DNA from: Chryseobacterium defluvii
GTDB taxonomy: Bacteria; Bacteroidota; Bacteroidia; Flavobacteriales; Weeksellaceae
NCBI RefSeq assembly: GCF_014204415.1
Contig: NZ_JACHLE010000001.1
Coordinates: forward strand, 868,001 to 932,000
DNA: 64,000 bases
Direction: 5' to 3'
The notes under the pieces: model-generated
Told to the model about the DNA's origin: nothing
Databases searched by the model: none
Seen by the model: the letters and a program-made list of their open reading frames with translations, nothing else
Translations under genes and position numbers: made by a program
In this document: positions 17,017-25,320 of the stretch, one piece after another
Position numbering within the stretch: the stretch's first letter is position 1
Layout of the letters: every line of letters starts with the position of its first letter

Positions 17017-19809
17017 TCAGTAAGTCAGGGTAATTCCGGCACCCCATCCCATTTCGTTATCATAATTTCCCGAAACCGACAGCCATTTTTGGAGAATATA
17101 TCTCAGCCCTGTCGTAAACTCTCCATCAGAATTAATACTAAAATTCCCTCTTATCCTCCTAGAAACTGGAATATCTTCCCTGCTTATTTCCAAGAGTACT
17201 TTCCCATTCTGATCCACATTGGCATCAGCAGTCACCAGCATGGGTAAAAGATATTGAACCCCAGTAATAAATGTGTTTTTATTTTTAGGCGTTTTATTCT
17301 GTCCGAACCACGTCTTTTTATCGCCTTGCTCCATATGCATACCCTCCATCATCCTGCTTTCCATGATCTCATGGGAGTTTTGTATCCTGAATCCCACATA
17401 CGGTAAGACCCACTGGAATTTTCCTAAAAATCTCCCCACTTTAAAGTTCCCGTCAAAATGATTGAAATCCCAATTCGAATGGAACTCATTCAGGCTGGCC
17501 CATCTCGGCCCAAACATTGTCATTGTTTCTGCATGAATCTTATTACTTGCCATATCCAGCATGGCCATTGAGCTTATCATCCGGTTATCTTTTATAAAAT
17601 TCTTCCAGGCCAGTTTTCTGTTTGGGAGCTGTGGATTCGGTTTTGAATTCTCATGGCTGAAAACCCTTCCCATTCCCGCCATCATATGATAGAGAATATG
17701 GCAATGGAAAAACCAGTCTCCATCCTGATTGGCTGCAAACTCAATGGTGTTGGTTTCCATCGGCATAATATCCACAACATTTTTCAGGGGTGAGTATTCT
17801 CCTTTGGAGTTGATGAGCCTGAAATCATGTCCGTGAAGGTGCATAGGATGCCGCATCATAGAATTATTGTATAGGATAATTCTAAGGATTTCTCCTTTTT
17901 TGATGAGGATCTTGTCAGTCTCTGTTACGGTTTTATTATCCAGCGTCCATAAATAATGGTTCATGTTTCCTTCCAGGGTAAATTTCAGTTCTCTTGCATT
18001 TTCACCCGGAAGAATGGTCTTTTCAGGAGATTTTAGCATATTATATGAAAGCCTCTTTATAGATTTTCCTTCCTTCATATCCATCCCTGAATGCAGGGGA
18101 TGATCTTCTTTTTCAGCATCTTTGGTCTTTATACCCATCATTTCATTCATGTGCTTCATCGTCATTTTCCGCTGGCTTTCGGGAAGCTCGGGATACATCA
18201 CTTCGTTCATATCCATCATCTGGTTACCCATCGTCATATTCATCGGCTTCATATTACCGCTCATTTGCATCATTCCGTTCATCATTTTCATCCCTTCAAA
18301 AAGCATCAGCCTTGGCAAATCCGGTGCTTCCACTTTATCTCCGGAACCCAGCCAGAGTGAGGCATGCCCTATCCTGTCTTCAGATGTTGCCCTGAATTCA
18401 AAGCTTTTATTTTCAGGAATGGTGACTTCAATATCATAGGTTTCCGAAACCCCGACTATCAGCCTGTCAACTTCTACAGGAACTACATCGTTGCCATCAT
18501 TAGCGATCACTTTTATCCTTCCGCCACCATAATTCAACCAGAAATAAGTAGAAGAGCCTCCGTTGGCCACCCTCAGCCTTACTTTGTCCCCTACTTTCAC
18601 TTTGGAATAATTGGAACTTGGCAATCCGTTGATCAGGAATTTATCATAATACACGTCACTTACGTCCATGGCTTCCATCCTCTTCCATTCATTCAGCATT
18701 TTTGTTCCAAGGTTCCCGGATTTGACAGCTTCCCAATAGCTTTGAACCGTATTTTTCTTAACAGCATACCAATCTGTATTGGCCATATGCAGCCTTCTGG
18801 CGATCTGTGTAGGATTTTCATCACTCCAGTCTCCTAAAAGTACCGGAATCTCGGCATTATATTCTGTTTTCAGGTCGCCTTCTTTTTTCTTGAATATAAG
18901 GATCCCGTTCATTCCGAGCTGTTCCTGAAGTGCTTCATGTGAGTGGTACCAATAAGTTCCGTTCTGTGAAATTTTAAATTTATACAGATGGGTCTCACCA
19001 GGCTTTACAGGCTTGGTAGTTAAATAAGGTACTCCGTCATGCTCATTCGGTAAAATGACCCCATGCCAATGAAATCCCGTATTTTCTTTCAGCATATTGT
19101 GAAGATAAATTTCTGCCGTATCTCCTTCTGTGAAATATAAGGTCGGAGCTTGCAATTTTCCGTTAACAGCTATTGCACGGCGGTTTTTTCCTGTAAAGTT
19201 TACAATAGTGTCTTTTACATACAGGTCATAACGGATTGTTTTGCCTCCAAAAGTTATCTTCCCGTTCCCTGAATTTCTTTTTAAAGCTGAATATTTTTGA
19301 TTCTCTTCTTCAGGAACCTGATGATCATGATTTTCTTTTTCAACCAGATCCATTCCGCATTTCGGGCATTTTCCCGGATGATCCGATATGATCTCAGGAT
19401 GCATCGGACAGGTATACGTTGCTTGAGGTTGAGATTCAGGCTTAATTTTAGGCCTGGAGATAGCTTTTTTCTCTTCTTTATCTGTTTGTTGCCGGGCCTC
19501 TTTGGCTTTCGGTTTGGTTATTGTTTCGGGCTTTGTCTTTATCTTAGCCTTAATAGCAGCAGGCTTCTTTATGTTCTTTTCAACAGCTTTTATTTCCTGT
19601 TTAGGTATACGTTTTGCCTGTGGCTTCTGAACTGCCTTAGGTTTTAATGCTACCGTTTTTTTTACCAGGGTCATTCCACATTTCGGGCAGTCTCCGGGTT
19701 TTGAGGAAACAACTTCAGGGTGCATCGGACAGGTATAATATGATTTGGTGGCTTGAGCAAAACTTAAAACAGAGAACAAAAGCATCAGAAACATTATTAA
19801 CTTTTTCAT
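17017..19809 (-). CDS. Multicopper oxidase with two N-terminal heavy-metal-binding domains and a CopB-like C-terminal part
   Basis: A 930-residue exported protein; CopA-type oxidases are usually about 550-650. A signal peptide ending SFAQ is followed by two heavy-metal-binding modules (YYTCPMHPEVVSSKPGDCPKCGM near 24 and a second near 131) separated by a Lys/Pro-rich linker. The oxidase core has all four copper motifs: HWHGVI near 248, YHSHE near 289, HPMHLHGHDF near 656 and HCHILYHMMAGMG near 702. A Met/His-rich stretch (about 500-590, many MxM and MMxM) resembles the copper-loading loop of CueO/CopA. The last 200 residues are rich in amphipathic strands (VGRFLGKFQWVLPYVGFRIQN, GLRYILQKWLSVSGNY) and end in an aromatic residue, as in the CopB outer-membrane barrel. 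Role: periplasmic Cu(I) oxidation and detoxification. The CopA-CopB fusion reading is inference. Confidence 0.85.
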   Translation of the reverse strand: MKKLIMFLMLLFSVLSFAQATKSYYTCPMHPEVVSSKPGDCPKCGMTLVKKTVALKPKAVQKPQAKRIPKQEIKAVEKNIKKPAAIKAKIKTKPETITKPKAKEARQQTDKEEKKAISRPKIKPESQPQATYTCPMHPEIISDHPGKCPKCGMDLVEKENHDHQVPEEENQKYSALKRNSGNGKITFGGKTIRYDLYVKDTIVNFTGKNRRAIAVNGKLQAPTLYFTEGDTAEIYLHNMLKENTGFHWHGVILPNEHDGVPYLTTKPVKPGETHLYKFKISQNGTYWYHSHEALQEQLGMNGILIFKKKEGDLKTEYNAEIPVLLGDWSDENPTQIARRLHMANTDWYAVKKNTVQSYWEAVKSGNLGTKMLNEWKRMEAMDVSDVYYDKFLINGLPSSNYSKVKVGDKVRLRVANGGSSTYFWLNYGGGRIKVIANDGNDVVPVEVDRLIVGVSETYDIEVTIPENKSFEFRATSEDRIGHASLWLGSGDKVEAPDLPRLMLFEGMKMMNGMMQMSGNMKPMNMTMGNQMMDMNEVMYPELPESQRKMTMKHMNEMMGIKTKDAEKEDHPLHSGMDMKEGKSIKRLSYNMLKSPEKTILPGENARELKFTLEGNMNHYLWTLDNKTVTETDKILIKKGEILRIILYNNSMMRHPMHLHGHDFRLINSKGEYSPLKNVVDIMPMETNTIEFAANQDGDWFFHCHILYHMMAGMGRVFSHENSKPNPQLPNRKLAWKNFIKDNRMISSMAMLDMASNKIHAETMTMFGPRWASLNEFHSNWDFNHFDGNFKVGRFLGKFQWVLPYVGFRIQNSHEIMESRMMEGMHMEQGDKKTWFGQNKTPKNKNTFITGVQYLLPMLVTADANVDQNGKVLLEISREDIPVSRRIRGNFSINSDGEFTTGLRYILQKWLSVSGNYDNEMGWGAGITLTY

Positions 19810-19909
19810 AATATTCCGAATTTTTTTGAAATTGTACAGTTAAAAATATATTTAAAGTTATTTCTAATTTATTCTATACAATTTATTATTTTACAGGATA
19901 ATATAATGA

Positions 19910-20383
19910 TTACTTAATCTCTGATTTTACAGTTCCGCAAGAAAGCATAGTACTTCCGTAATACGGATTTACGATCTGTTTTTCATCGCTTAACCAGCTC
20001 CCGTCCGCCATTGGGCAATACTGAATAAAAACGGGATTTTCAGAAAGTTTAAATTCTTTGGTCAGGGCGATCATATTATCCGAAAGGTTATAGAAAGTTT
20101 CTCTTTGATCGGTAATATTTCGAGCCTCTGAAATTGCTGTAGCATCTTTTCTCAGTATATTCAGATTACCTTCAGACACTACTTTATAATCAATGGCTGA
20201 TGCCGTTTTAATAAATTCCGAAGCCGCTTTTGAGGCTTTATCCGCATCATCGGCAGCTAAGGCAGATTTTATGGCAATATAGTTTTGGTACAGTTTAGAA
20301 ACCTGAGTATCAGTGTTAGTTTGTGCTGAAAGTGAAATAACTGAGAATATAGCGAATATCGCTGTAATGATATATTTTTTCAT
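19910..20383 (-). CDS. DUF3347 family periplasmic protein
   Basis: A 157-residue protein with a signal peptide ending SLSAQ and one DUF3347 domain (residues about 25-150). It has the typical opening VSKLYQNYIAIKSALAADD and the C-terminal FIQYCPMADGSWLSDEKQIVNPYYGSTMLSCG, whose Cys-Pro-Met and Met-Leu-Ser-Cys motifs are likely metal ligands. DUF3347 domains frequently occur in or beside copper-efflux proteins of Bacteroidota. It lies between the HYC_CC_PP gene and the multicopper oxidase on the same strand, which supports a copper-binding or copper-chaperone role. That role is inference from motif and context. Confidence 0.85.
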   Translation of the reverse strand: MKKYIITAIFAIFSVISLSAQTNTDTQVSKLYQNYIAIKSALAADDADKASKAASEFIKTASAIDYKVVSEGNLNILRKDATAISEARNITDQRETFYNLSDNMIALTKEFKLSENPVFIQYCPMADGSWLSDEKQIVNPYYGSTMLSCGTVKSEIK

Positions 20384-20464
20384 TGTTTTACAATTTTAGA
20401 ATGAATGATTTTACAAGAATATTTGAAAGCCGTGTCATCTATATTTCGAAACGACTGACAAATC

Positions 20465-20842
20465 CTAAATTCTAAAATGGCAATGATAAATAAAAATGGG
20501 TAACGAATTGGTTTCAGGAGGGCCATTGATCCGAACCTGAGTAAATTTTGAGGAGGAAAAAGACTGGCCTAAAAAGAAAAAGTTGTATTTCTGAGGCTCA
20601 GAGACTTGTTTTAAAAGATCGATCTTCAGAAGGTCTGATTTTTGGGAATCATCTGTTTTTATAACTTTGATCTCAGTCTCACAGCAATCTTTTTTGGTTT
20701 TAATTCCGCATTTGTTACAAATTTCATCGATATTCTTACTTACGGCCACCAATTCCTTCATGCAATAATGAGCACTGAAAACTGCCCCGGAAGAGAATCC
20801 GAAGTAGAACACGGAGAACAGTATGGCAAGAATCTTTTTCAT
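20465..20842 (-). CDS. HYC_CC_PP family small exported protein
   Basis: I place the start at 20842, giving MKKILAILFSVFYFGFSSGA as an ordinary signal peptide; a longer frame from 20872 would run through the promoter. The mature protein begins with the His-Tyr-Cys motif (SAHYCMKELV), followed by CNKCGIKTKKDCCETE with Cys-x2-Cys and Cys-Cys, and a late GPPETNSLPIFIYHCHF segment. This order (HYC, CC, PP) defines a small Bacteroidota family of unknown function commonly seen near copper genes. About 125 residues. The cysteines and histidines suggest Cu(I) binding in the periplasm. It is the first gene of the copper island and has its own promoter with tandem upstream repeats. Confidence 0.8.
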   Translation of the reverse strand: MKKILAILFSVFYFGFSSGAVFSAHYCMKELVAVSKNIDEICNKCGIKTKKDCCETEIKVIKTDDSQKSDLLKIDLLKQVSEPQKYNFFFLGQSFSSSKFTQVRINGPPETNSLPIFIYHCHFRI

Positions 20843-20852
20843 GTTACTGTGG

Positions 20853-20915
20853 CAAAGGTAAACATATACCAAGAACCGTTGTTATAAAATTCAGTATTGT
20901 TGTTATAGAATTCAG
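20853..20915 (-). promoter_or_regulatory. Promoter with two 17-bp direct repeats upstream of the copper island
   Basis: The -7 box TACCTTTG (20853-20860, minus strand) matches TAnnTTTG exactly. Upstream are two copies of CTGAATTYTATAACAAC (plus-strand positions 20878-20894 and 20899-20915) with a spacing of exactly 21 bases, two helical turns. With a start point near 20846 the repeats centre near -40 and -61, positions typical of an activator. No -33 TTG is present at the normal distance, which also fits activation. The leader before the ATG at 20842 is very short. Confidence 0.6.
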
Positions 20916-20982
20916 GAAAATTAAGCTATGATTTTAGCTGGATTATTTTTCTTGCAAATTTATATATTGATTACTCTTTTTT

Positions 20983-21489
20983 TCAGCCATTATAATCTAT
21001 AAATTTCATACTTAAAAAATCAGGTATAAGTTCTTTGTATGGCTGTTTCCAGCTACTCATTACAAACTCTTCCAGAATATCCATCTGATTTTGATTAAGG
21101 TGAAAATTTATCTTTTCAAAGAATGCTCTTATAACAGTATATCCTACAACTGCCGGATTGGTGTAGGTAAAAGCACTCCCTTCAATTTTAAAAATGTTAA
21201 CAACCCAAAAGTTATCAGTTTTTGAAAAAGCAAATTCCAAACCTTTCCGTGCCGCAATTTTCCAAGAATCATAGCCGGTTTCAGGAACTTCTTCTATATA
21301 GCCCTGCCCCACAAAACCTTTTCCTGAATAATGTTCATAAATTTCATTCTGATGACTAGTACTCTGGTCAACACTTAATGTTACTACAGCAACAGCCCCA
21401 ACCCCATTTTTAAATTTTGCCCACCGGTATGAGTTTAATTCCGTCATGTCACAAATTCCTTTCAAAATGTTTTCAATGGGCTGCCCCAA
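20983..21489 (-). CDS. Hypothetical protein of unknown family
   Basis: A 168-residue soluble protein without a signal peptide. It has an alternating strand/helix pattern (RWAKFKNGVGAVAVVTLSVDQ, FWVVNIFKIEGSAFTYTNPAVVGYTVIRAFFEKI) that gives no family I recognise. A Tyr/Gly-rich segment (EHYSGKGFVGQGYIEEVPETGYDSW) is distinctive. It starts only 10 bases after the TonB receptor stop on the same strand, so it is probably cotranscribed with it. No function can be proposed. Confidence 0.6.
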   Translation of the reverse strand: MGQPIENILKGICDMTELNSYRWAKFKNGVGAVAVVTLSVDQSTSHQNEIYEHYSGKGFVGQGYIEEVPETGYDSWKIAARKGLEFAFSKTDNFWVVNIFKIEGSAFTYTNPAVVGYTVIRAFFEKINFHLNQNQMDILEEFVMSSWKQPYKELIPDFLSMKFIDYNG

Positions 21490-21499
21490 AACCTAAATT

Positions 21500-23704
21500 T
21501 TATTTAATTTTAAACTCAAGCTTTACATTGAAGAAACGGCCTGTTAAACGTACCGGAACCGGATACATCAGATTGGTATTAGCGTCTGAGATCCATTGGT
21601 TAGCAATCGTATTATTGATGTTAAATGCATTGAATACCTGTACCCCTAATGTCAGTTCTTCAAAATTACCCCAGAAACCGTAAGGCCTGTTTTTGCTTTT
21701 CGGGTCAATAAACACCTTTGAAAGGCCTATATCCACTCTTTTATAAGAAGGCAATGTCTTCTGGTAGGCATATGGATTGGTGAAGACCGGTGCTCCGGTA
21801 GGCAATCCCATCGCATACACCAATGTAAGGTTTACCCTCATGGATGGAAACTTCGGCATATAATCCTGGTAGAACATCGAAAATTTGAGTCTCTGATCTG
21901 TCGGTCTCGGGATGTCTCCCTGCCCGTCTATATTTTCATATATCCTTGCATAACCTGCCGATAACCAGGAATCCACTCCCGGGACAAATTCCCCAAACAA
22001 TCTTGTCTCCACTCCATAGGCATATCCTGAAGCATTATTCTTTCCTGAATAACGTATCCTCACATTGTCCATATAATATGGGATCAGGTTATCCATTTTC
22101 TTGTAATACGCTTCTGTGGTCAATTTAAATGGCCTTTCATACATCTCAAATTCATAGTCATTCGCTAAGATCGCCTGTATCGAGCGCTGGGATTTGATAT
22201 CGGAATTAAAATTCCCATTCAGGTCTTTGATCTCTTTATAGAAAGGGGACTGGTAATACACCCCTCCTGATAACCTGAACAACATATCTGATTCCCATTC
22301 CGGCTTGATCGCAAACTGGACTCTTGGGGAAAAAATCGTCTCTTTATTAAAGCTCCAATGAGAAACCCTTGCTCCTGCATTCACGAATACTTTGCTCGAG
22401 CCCCAGAAAAATTTCTGGGAATATTGTGCATAGGCGGAAAGCCTCGTAGGCTCTATATGATTGTTTCCTGATATACTGTAAAAGAGGTCAAGGTCAGAAG
22501 GATCCCCGAATCTCGGATCATCAAGAGGCCTTGGCATACTGTATCCAGCTGAGTCCACCAGCTTCCATTCATTGGTAAGGTCTTTCAGGTTTTCTTTTTC
22601 ATATTTGAATCCTAATTCAATATCCGTATTCACATTAGGCGAAAAACGGGTCCTGAACTGGGCACCATAGGTTCTTACAAAAAGGTCATTCCTTGCATGC
22701 TCTATCTGCCCGCCTACATCATAATTGGTAACCGGCGCTCCTGTAATAGGATCAAATGTCTGCAGAATGTAAGCTGAAGATATGGTATAATATTCTCTTT
22801 CCCTGTTCTGATAAGCAAAACTATCTAAGGTAAATTTCCATTTATCTGAAGGTTTATAGTTCATGGAAACGGTTCCCATCATATTCTTGTACTTGTCATC
22901 TTCTTTACCATTATAAAAAACGGTAAGATTCAGTGGCATCTGAACGGTTCCGAAATCTACACTACGTTCTCTTGGAATCATTTCATAGTCATTCCTGGAA
23001 TAATATCCTATGAATGAAAGGGAAAACTTCGGACTGATATGATAATTGATATAAGACTGAAAATCCCAGTAGACAGGATTGAAATCCGTATCTTCTTTCA
23101 ACGTATTAAGAACTAAATTGGTATTTCTGTATCTTCCGGAAAATAAAGCGGTCAATTTGTTATTCTTTGAAGCAAAACCGGTTGTTAATCTCCCGCCGAT
23201 CAGACTTGGTTCCCCGGAAAGTTCAAATTTCTCCGGTTCACGGTAATAGACATTCAGAGCGGAAGACATCTTATCACCATATCTCGGTTCAAAACCTCCT
23301 GCAGAAAAGTTTACAATTGAAACCATATCAGGATTGATGATACTTAATCCTTCCTGTTGGGAATTCCTGATCAGAAAAGGCCTGTAGATCTCAATATCGT
23401 TGATGTAAATAAGGTTTTCGTCATAGTTTCCACCACGCACCATATATTGGGAAGAAAGCTCTGTATTGGTGTTTACCGAAGGTAACATTTTAATCACTCC
23501 TTCAACACCTCCGGAAATACTGGCTACCTGCTGGGCATCCTTCGCTGAGATTTTTACTGTAGTAAGGTCGGTTGTCTTTCCGGTTGCCTTTCTCTGGAAA
23601 ACGACTTCCTCAATATCGGTTACCTTTGCAGTATCTCTCTTTTTGGTTTGAGAGAATACTAATACAGGAACCATAAGACTTAGTGGTAAAACTAGTTTTT
23701 TCAA
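21500..23704 (-). CDS. TonB-dependent outer membrane receptor
   Basis: A 734-residue TonB-dependent receptor with a signal peptide ending VFSQ. It lacks the N-terminal carboxypeptidase-regulatory-like domain frequent in this phylum and goes straight to the plug (VTDIEEVVFQRKATGKTTDL, then QYMVRGGNYDENLIYINDIEIYRPFL near residues 85-115). The remaining 550 residues show amphipathic strands typical of a 22-strand barrel, ending in VRLTGRFFNVKLEFKIK. No SusD-like partner is adjacent, which argues against a polysaccharide locus. Ligand unknown; import of a metal chelate or small molecule is possible, and copper is only hinted at by location. Confidence 0.88.
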   Translation of the reverse strand: MKKLVLPLSLMVPVLVFSQTKKRDTAKVTDIEEVVFQRKATGKTTDLTTVKISAKDAQQVASISGGVEGVIKMLPSVNTNTELSSQYMVRGGNYDENLIYINDIEIYRPFLIRNSQQEGLSIINPDMVSIVNFSAGGFEPRYGDKMSSALNVYYREPEKFELSGEPSLIGGRLTTGFASKNNKLTALFSGRYRNTNLVLNTLKEDTDFNPVYWDFQSYINYHISPKFSLSFIGYYSRNDYEMIPRERSVDFGTVQMPLNLTVFYNGKEDDKYKNMMGTVSMNYKPSDKWKFTLDSFAYQNREREYYTISSAYILQTFDPITGAPVTNYDVGGQIEHARNDLFVRTYGAQFRTRFSPNVNTDIELGFKYEKENLKDLTNEWKLVDSAGYSMPRPLDDPRFGDPSDLDLFYSISGNNHIEPTRLSAYAQYSQKFFWGSSKVFVNAGARVSHWSFNKETIFSPRVQFAIKPEWESDMLFRLSGGVYYQSPFYKEIKDLNGNFNSDIKSQRSIQAILANDYEFEMYERPFKLTTEAYYKKMDNLIPYYMDNVRIRYSGKNNASGYAYGVETRLFGEFVPGVDSWLSAGYARIYENIDGQGDIPRPTDQRLKFSMFYQDYMPKFPSMRVNLTLVYAMGLPTGAPVFTNPYAYQKTLPSYKRVDIGLSKVFIDPKSKNRPYGFWGNFEELTLGVQVFNAFNINNTIANQWISDANTNLMYPVPVRLTGRFFNVKLEFKIK

Positions 23705-23748
23705 AAGAAATATTTTAAGAATTTCTAAATTTAATTATTTTTTAACAA

Positions 23749-24558
23749 TTACAAAATCGATTCCCTGATTCTGGTTAATTTTTTCAGCAGATCTTCCAAC
23801 AGATCCAGCCTTAGCATATTGGCTCCGTCAGATAATGCTGTTTCCGGTGTCGGGTGGGTTTCAATGAAGATCCCGTCGGCTCCAACCGCAATTCCTGCTT
23901 TGGCAACGGTCTCTATCAGGTCCGGTCTTCCGCCGGTAACCCCCGAGCTTTGATTGGGCTGCTGTAAAGAGTGGGTAACATCCAGAATAACAGGCGCATA
24001 TTGTCTCATGGTAGGAATTCCTCTGTAGTCAACAATAAGGTCTGTATATCCAAAAGAATTTCCTCTTTCGATGATCGCTACTTTCTGATTGTCAGAGTCT
24101 GTTATTTTCTGAACGGCAAATTTCATAGCCTCAGGGGAAAGAAACTGCCCTTTTTTTAATGTAACACATTTTCCCGTTTTCGCTGCGGCCACCAGTAAAT
24201 CGGTCTGACGCACCAAAAATGCAGGAATCTGTAAAACATCCACATACTGAGCTGCCAATGCCGCATGCTCATTCTCATGAATATCCGTCGTAACAGGAAT
24301 ATTGAAAGTTTCCCCCACTTTTTTAAGGATCTCCAATGATTTTTCTTCGCCAATCGTGGTAAACGAATCTACCCTGCTCCTGTTGGCCTTTTTAAAGCTT
24401 CCTTTGAAAATATAGGGAATGTCATACTTATTGGTGATCTCTATTACTTTTTCGGCAATCCTTAATGCCATATCTTCGCCTTCAATGATGCAGGGCCCGG
24501 CAATAAGAAAAAAGTTGTTGGAATCTTTGTGTTGAATATTATCTAAATACTGGATCAT
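23749..24558 (-). CDS. kdsA: 3-deoxy-8-phosphooctulonate synthase (KDO-8-P synthase)
   Basis: A 269-residue enzyme matching KdsA along its length. It has FFLIAGPCIIEGEDMALRIAEKV, the substrate-binding FKGSFKKANRSRVDSF near residues 52-68, TDIHENEHAALAA, LQIPAFLVRQTDLL, LKKGQFLSPEAM and the C-terminal DGIFIETHPTPETALSDGANML. It condenses phosphoenolpyruvate with D-arabinose 5-phosphate to give KDO-8-phosphate for lipid A/inner core synthesis. The next step after dephosphorylation, CMP-KDO synthetase, is encoded at the far end of this window. Upstream of kdsA lies a spacer of repeats; downstream is the TonB receptor 44 bases away. Confidence 0.95.
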   Translation of the reverse strand: MIQYLDNIQHKDSNNFFLIAGPCIIEGEDMALRIAEKVIEITNKYDIPYIFKGSFKKANRSRVDSFTTIGEEKSLEILKKVGETFNIPVTTDIHENEHAALAAQYVDVLQIPAFLVRQTDLLVAAAKTGKCVTLKKGQFLSPEAMKFAVQKITDSDNQKVAIIERGNSFGYTDLIVDYRGIPTMRQYAPVILDVTHSLQQPNQSSGVTGGRPDLIETVAKAGIAVGADGIFIETHPTPETALSDGANMLRLDLLEDLLKKLTRIRESIL

Positions 24559-24659
24559 TTTACATTTTGATTAAAAAGTTCAGTAAAAATACTCATAAAG
24601 TTCCGGAACAGGAAATTATTTCAAGGGGTATCTTATGTAAATTTAAACATACCCAGATG

Positions 24660-24682
24660 TTTCGACTACGCTCAGCATGACA
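24660..24682. repeat. Dispersed intergenic word (TTTCGACTACGCTCAGCATGAC)
   Basis: This 22-23 base word sits alone in the spacer between kdsA and the DUF1697 gene. I recognise it as a widely dispersed intergenic sequence in Bacteroidota, but copy number in this genome cannot be seen from one window. Confidence 0.55.
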
Positions 24683-24686
24683 GAGA

Positions 24687-24763
24687 AATTATAAATTATG
24701 GATTTTAAATTTTATATGAGAAATAGTTTACCATTCATCAACTACCTTTTATCACTTATTATT
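24687..24763. repeat. Converging heptad arrays
   Basis: Left units AATTATA, AATTATG, GATTTTA, AATTTTA (24687-24714). Right units, plus strand, AATAGTT, TACCATT, CATCAAC, TACCTTT, TATCACT, TATTATT (24722-24763). Both keep an exact 7-base period, and the right array is the degenerate inverse of the left. Confidence 0.55.
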
Positions 24764-24780
24764 GAGTAAGACCAAAGTGT

Positions 24781-25308
24781 TTATTCCATTTTTTTCAGGA
24801 CTTTCTCAAACGTATTGATATTTCTGCTCGTAAACTGATCTTTCAGGCTTTTTTTCCCCAGAATTTTTCCAAAGGTGGAATCCAGCGTATTTCCTTTCGG
24901 AACCTGCCAGTAAAAAATATCGTTAATGATTTCTGCTTTCTCATTTTCAGTTTTAGCAGCATTTTCAAATTCCTGCATCAGGATATTCTCTACATTTTCG
25001 TTTCCTACAAAAGCATAAATGTGCAGATCATCATTTTTTGTAAAAGGGTTACTGCTTCGGAAACGTTCTGTCTCTTCCTGTGACCTTACAAATAAAAATG
25101 CTTCATAGGAAAAATGATCAGACATTGCTTTTTCCAGTATCTTTTTCAGGTCTTCTGCCTTCTTATCCGATGAAAATACAATATTCCCGGAAGCCAGAAC
25201 AGAGGTCACTTCTTTCATTCCGGCATCTTTGAACACCTGGCAGACATCCGCCATTTTCATGTTGGTTCCTTTCACATTCACTCCCCTGAGAAAAGCACAG
25301 TAATTCAT
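24781..25308 (-). CDS. DUF1697 family protein
   Basis: A 175-residue soluble protein of the DUF1697 family. The signature MNYCAFLRGVNVKGTNMKMADVCQVFKDAGM at the N-terminus and VTSVLASGNIVFSSD near residue 35-50 are diagnostic. The C-terminal half (IFYWQVPKGNTLDSTFGKILGKK) is also family-like. The biochemical function is unknown. It ends 12 bases from the start of a membrane-protein gene on the same strand, but cotranscription with it is from the membrane gene into this one. Confidence 0.85.
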   Translation of the reverse strand: MNYCAFLRGVNVKGTNMKMADVCQVFKDAGMKEVTSVLASGNIVFSSDKKAEDLKKILEKAMSDHFSYEAFLFVRSQEETERFRSSNPFTKNDDLHIYAFVGNENVENILMQEFENAAKTENEKAEIINDIFYWQVPKGNTLDSTFGKILGKKSLKDQFTSRNINTFEKVLKKME

Positions 25309-25320
25309 GACCTTAATTTT

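Noticed and set aside
18091-18439. His- and Ile-rich frames opposite the multicopper oxidase
   Set aside because: They are the complement of the Met/His-rich codons of the oxidase and have no independent features.
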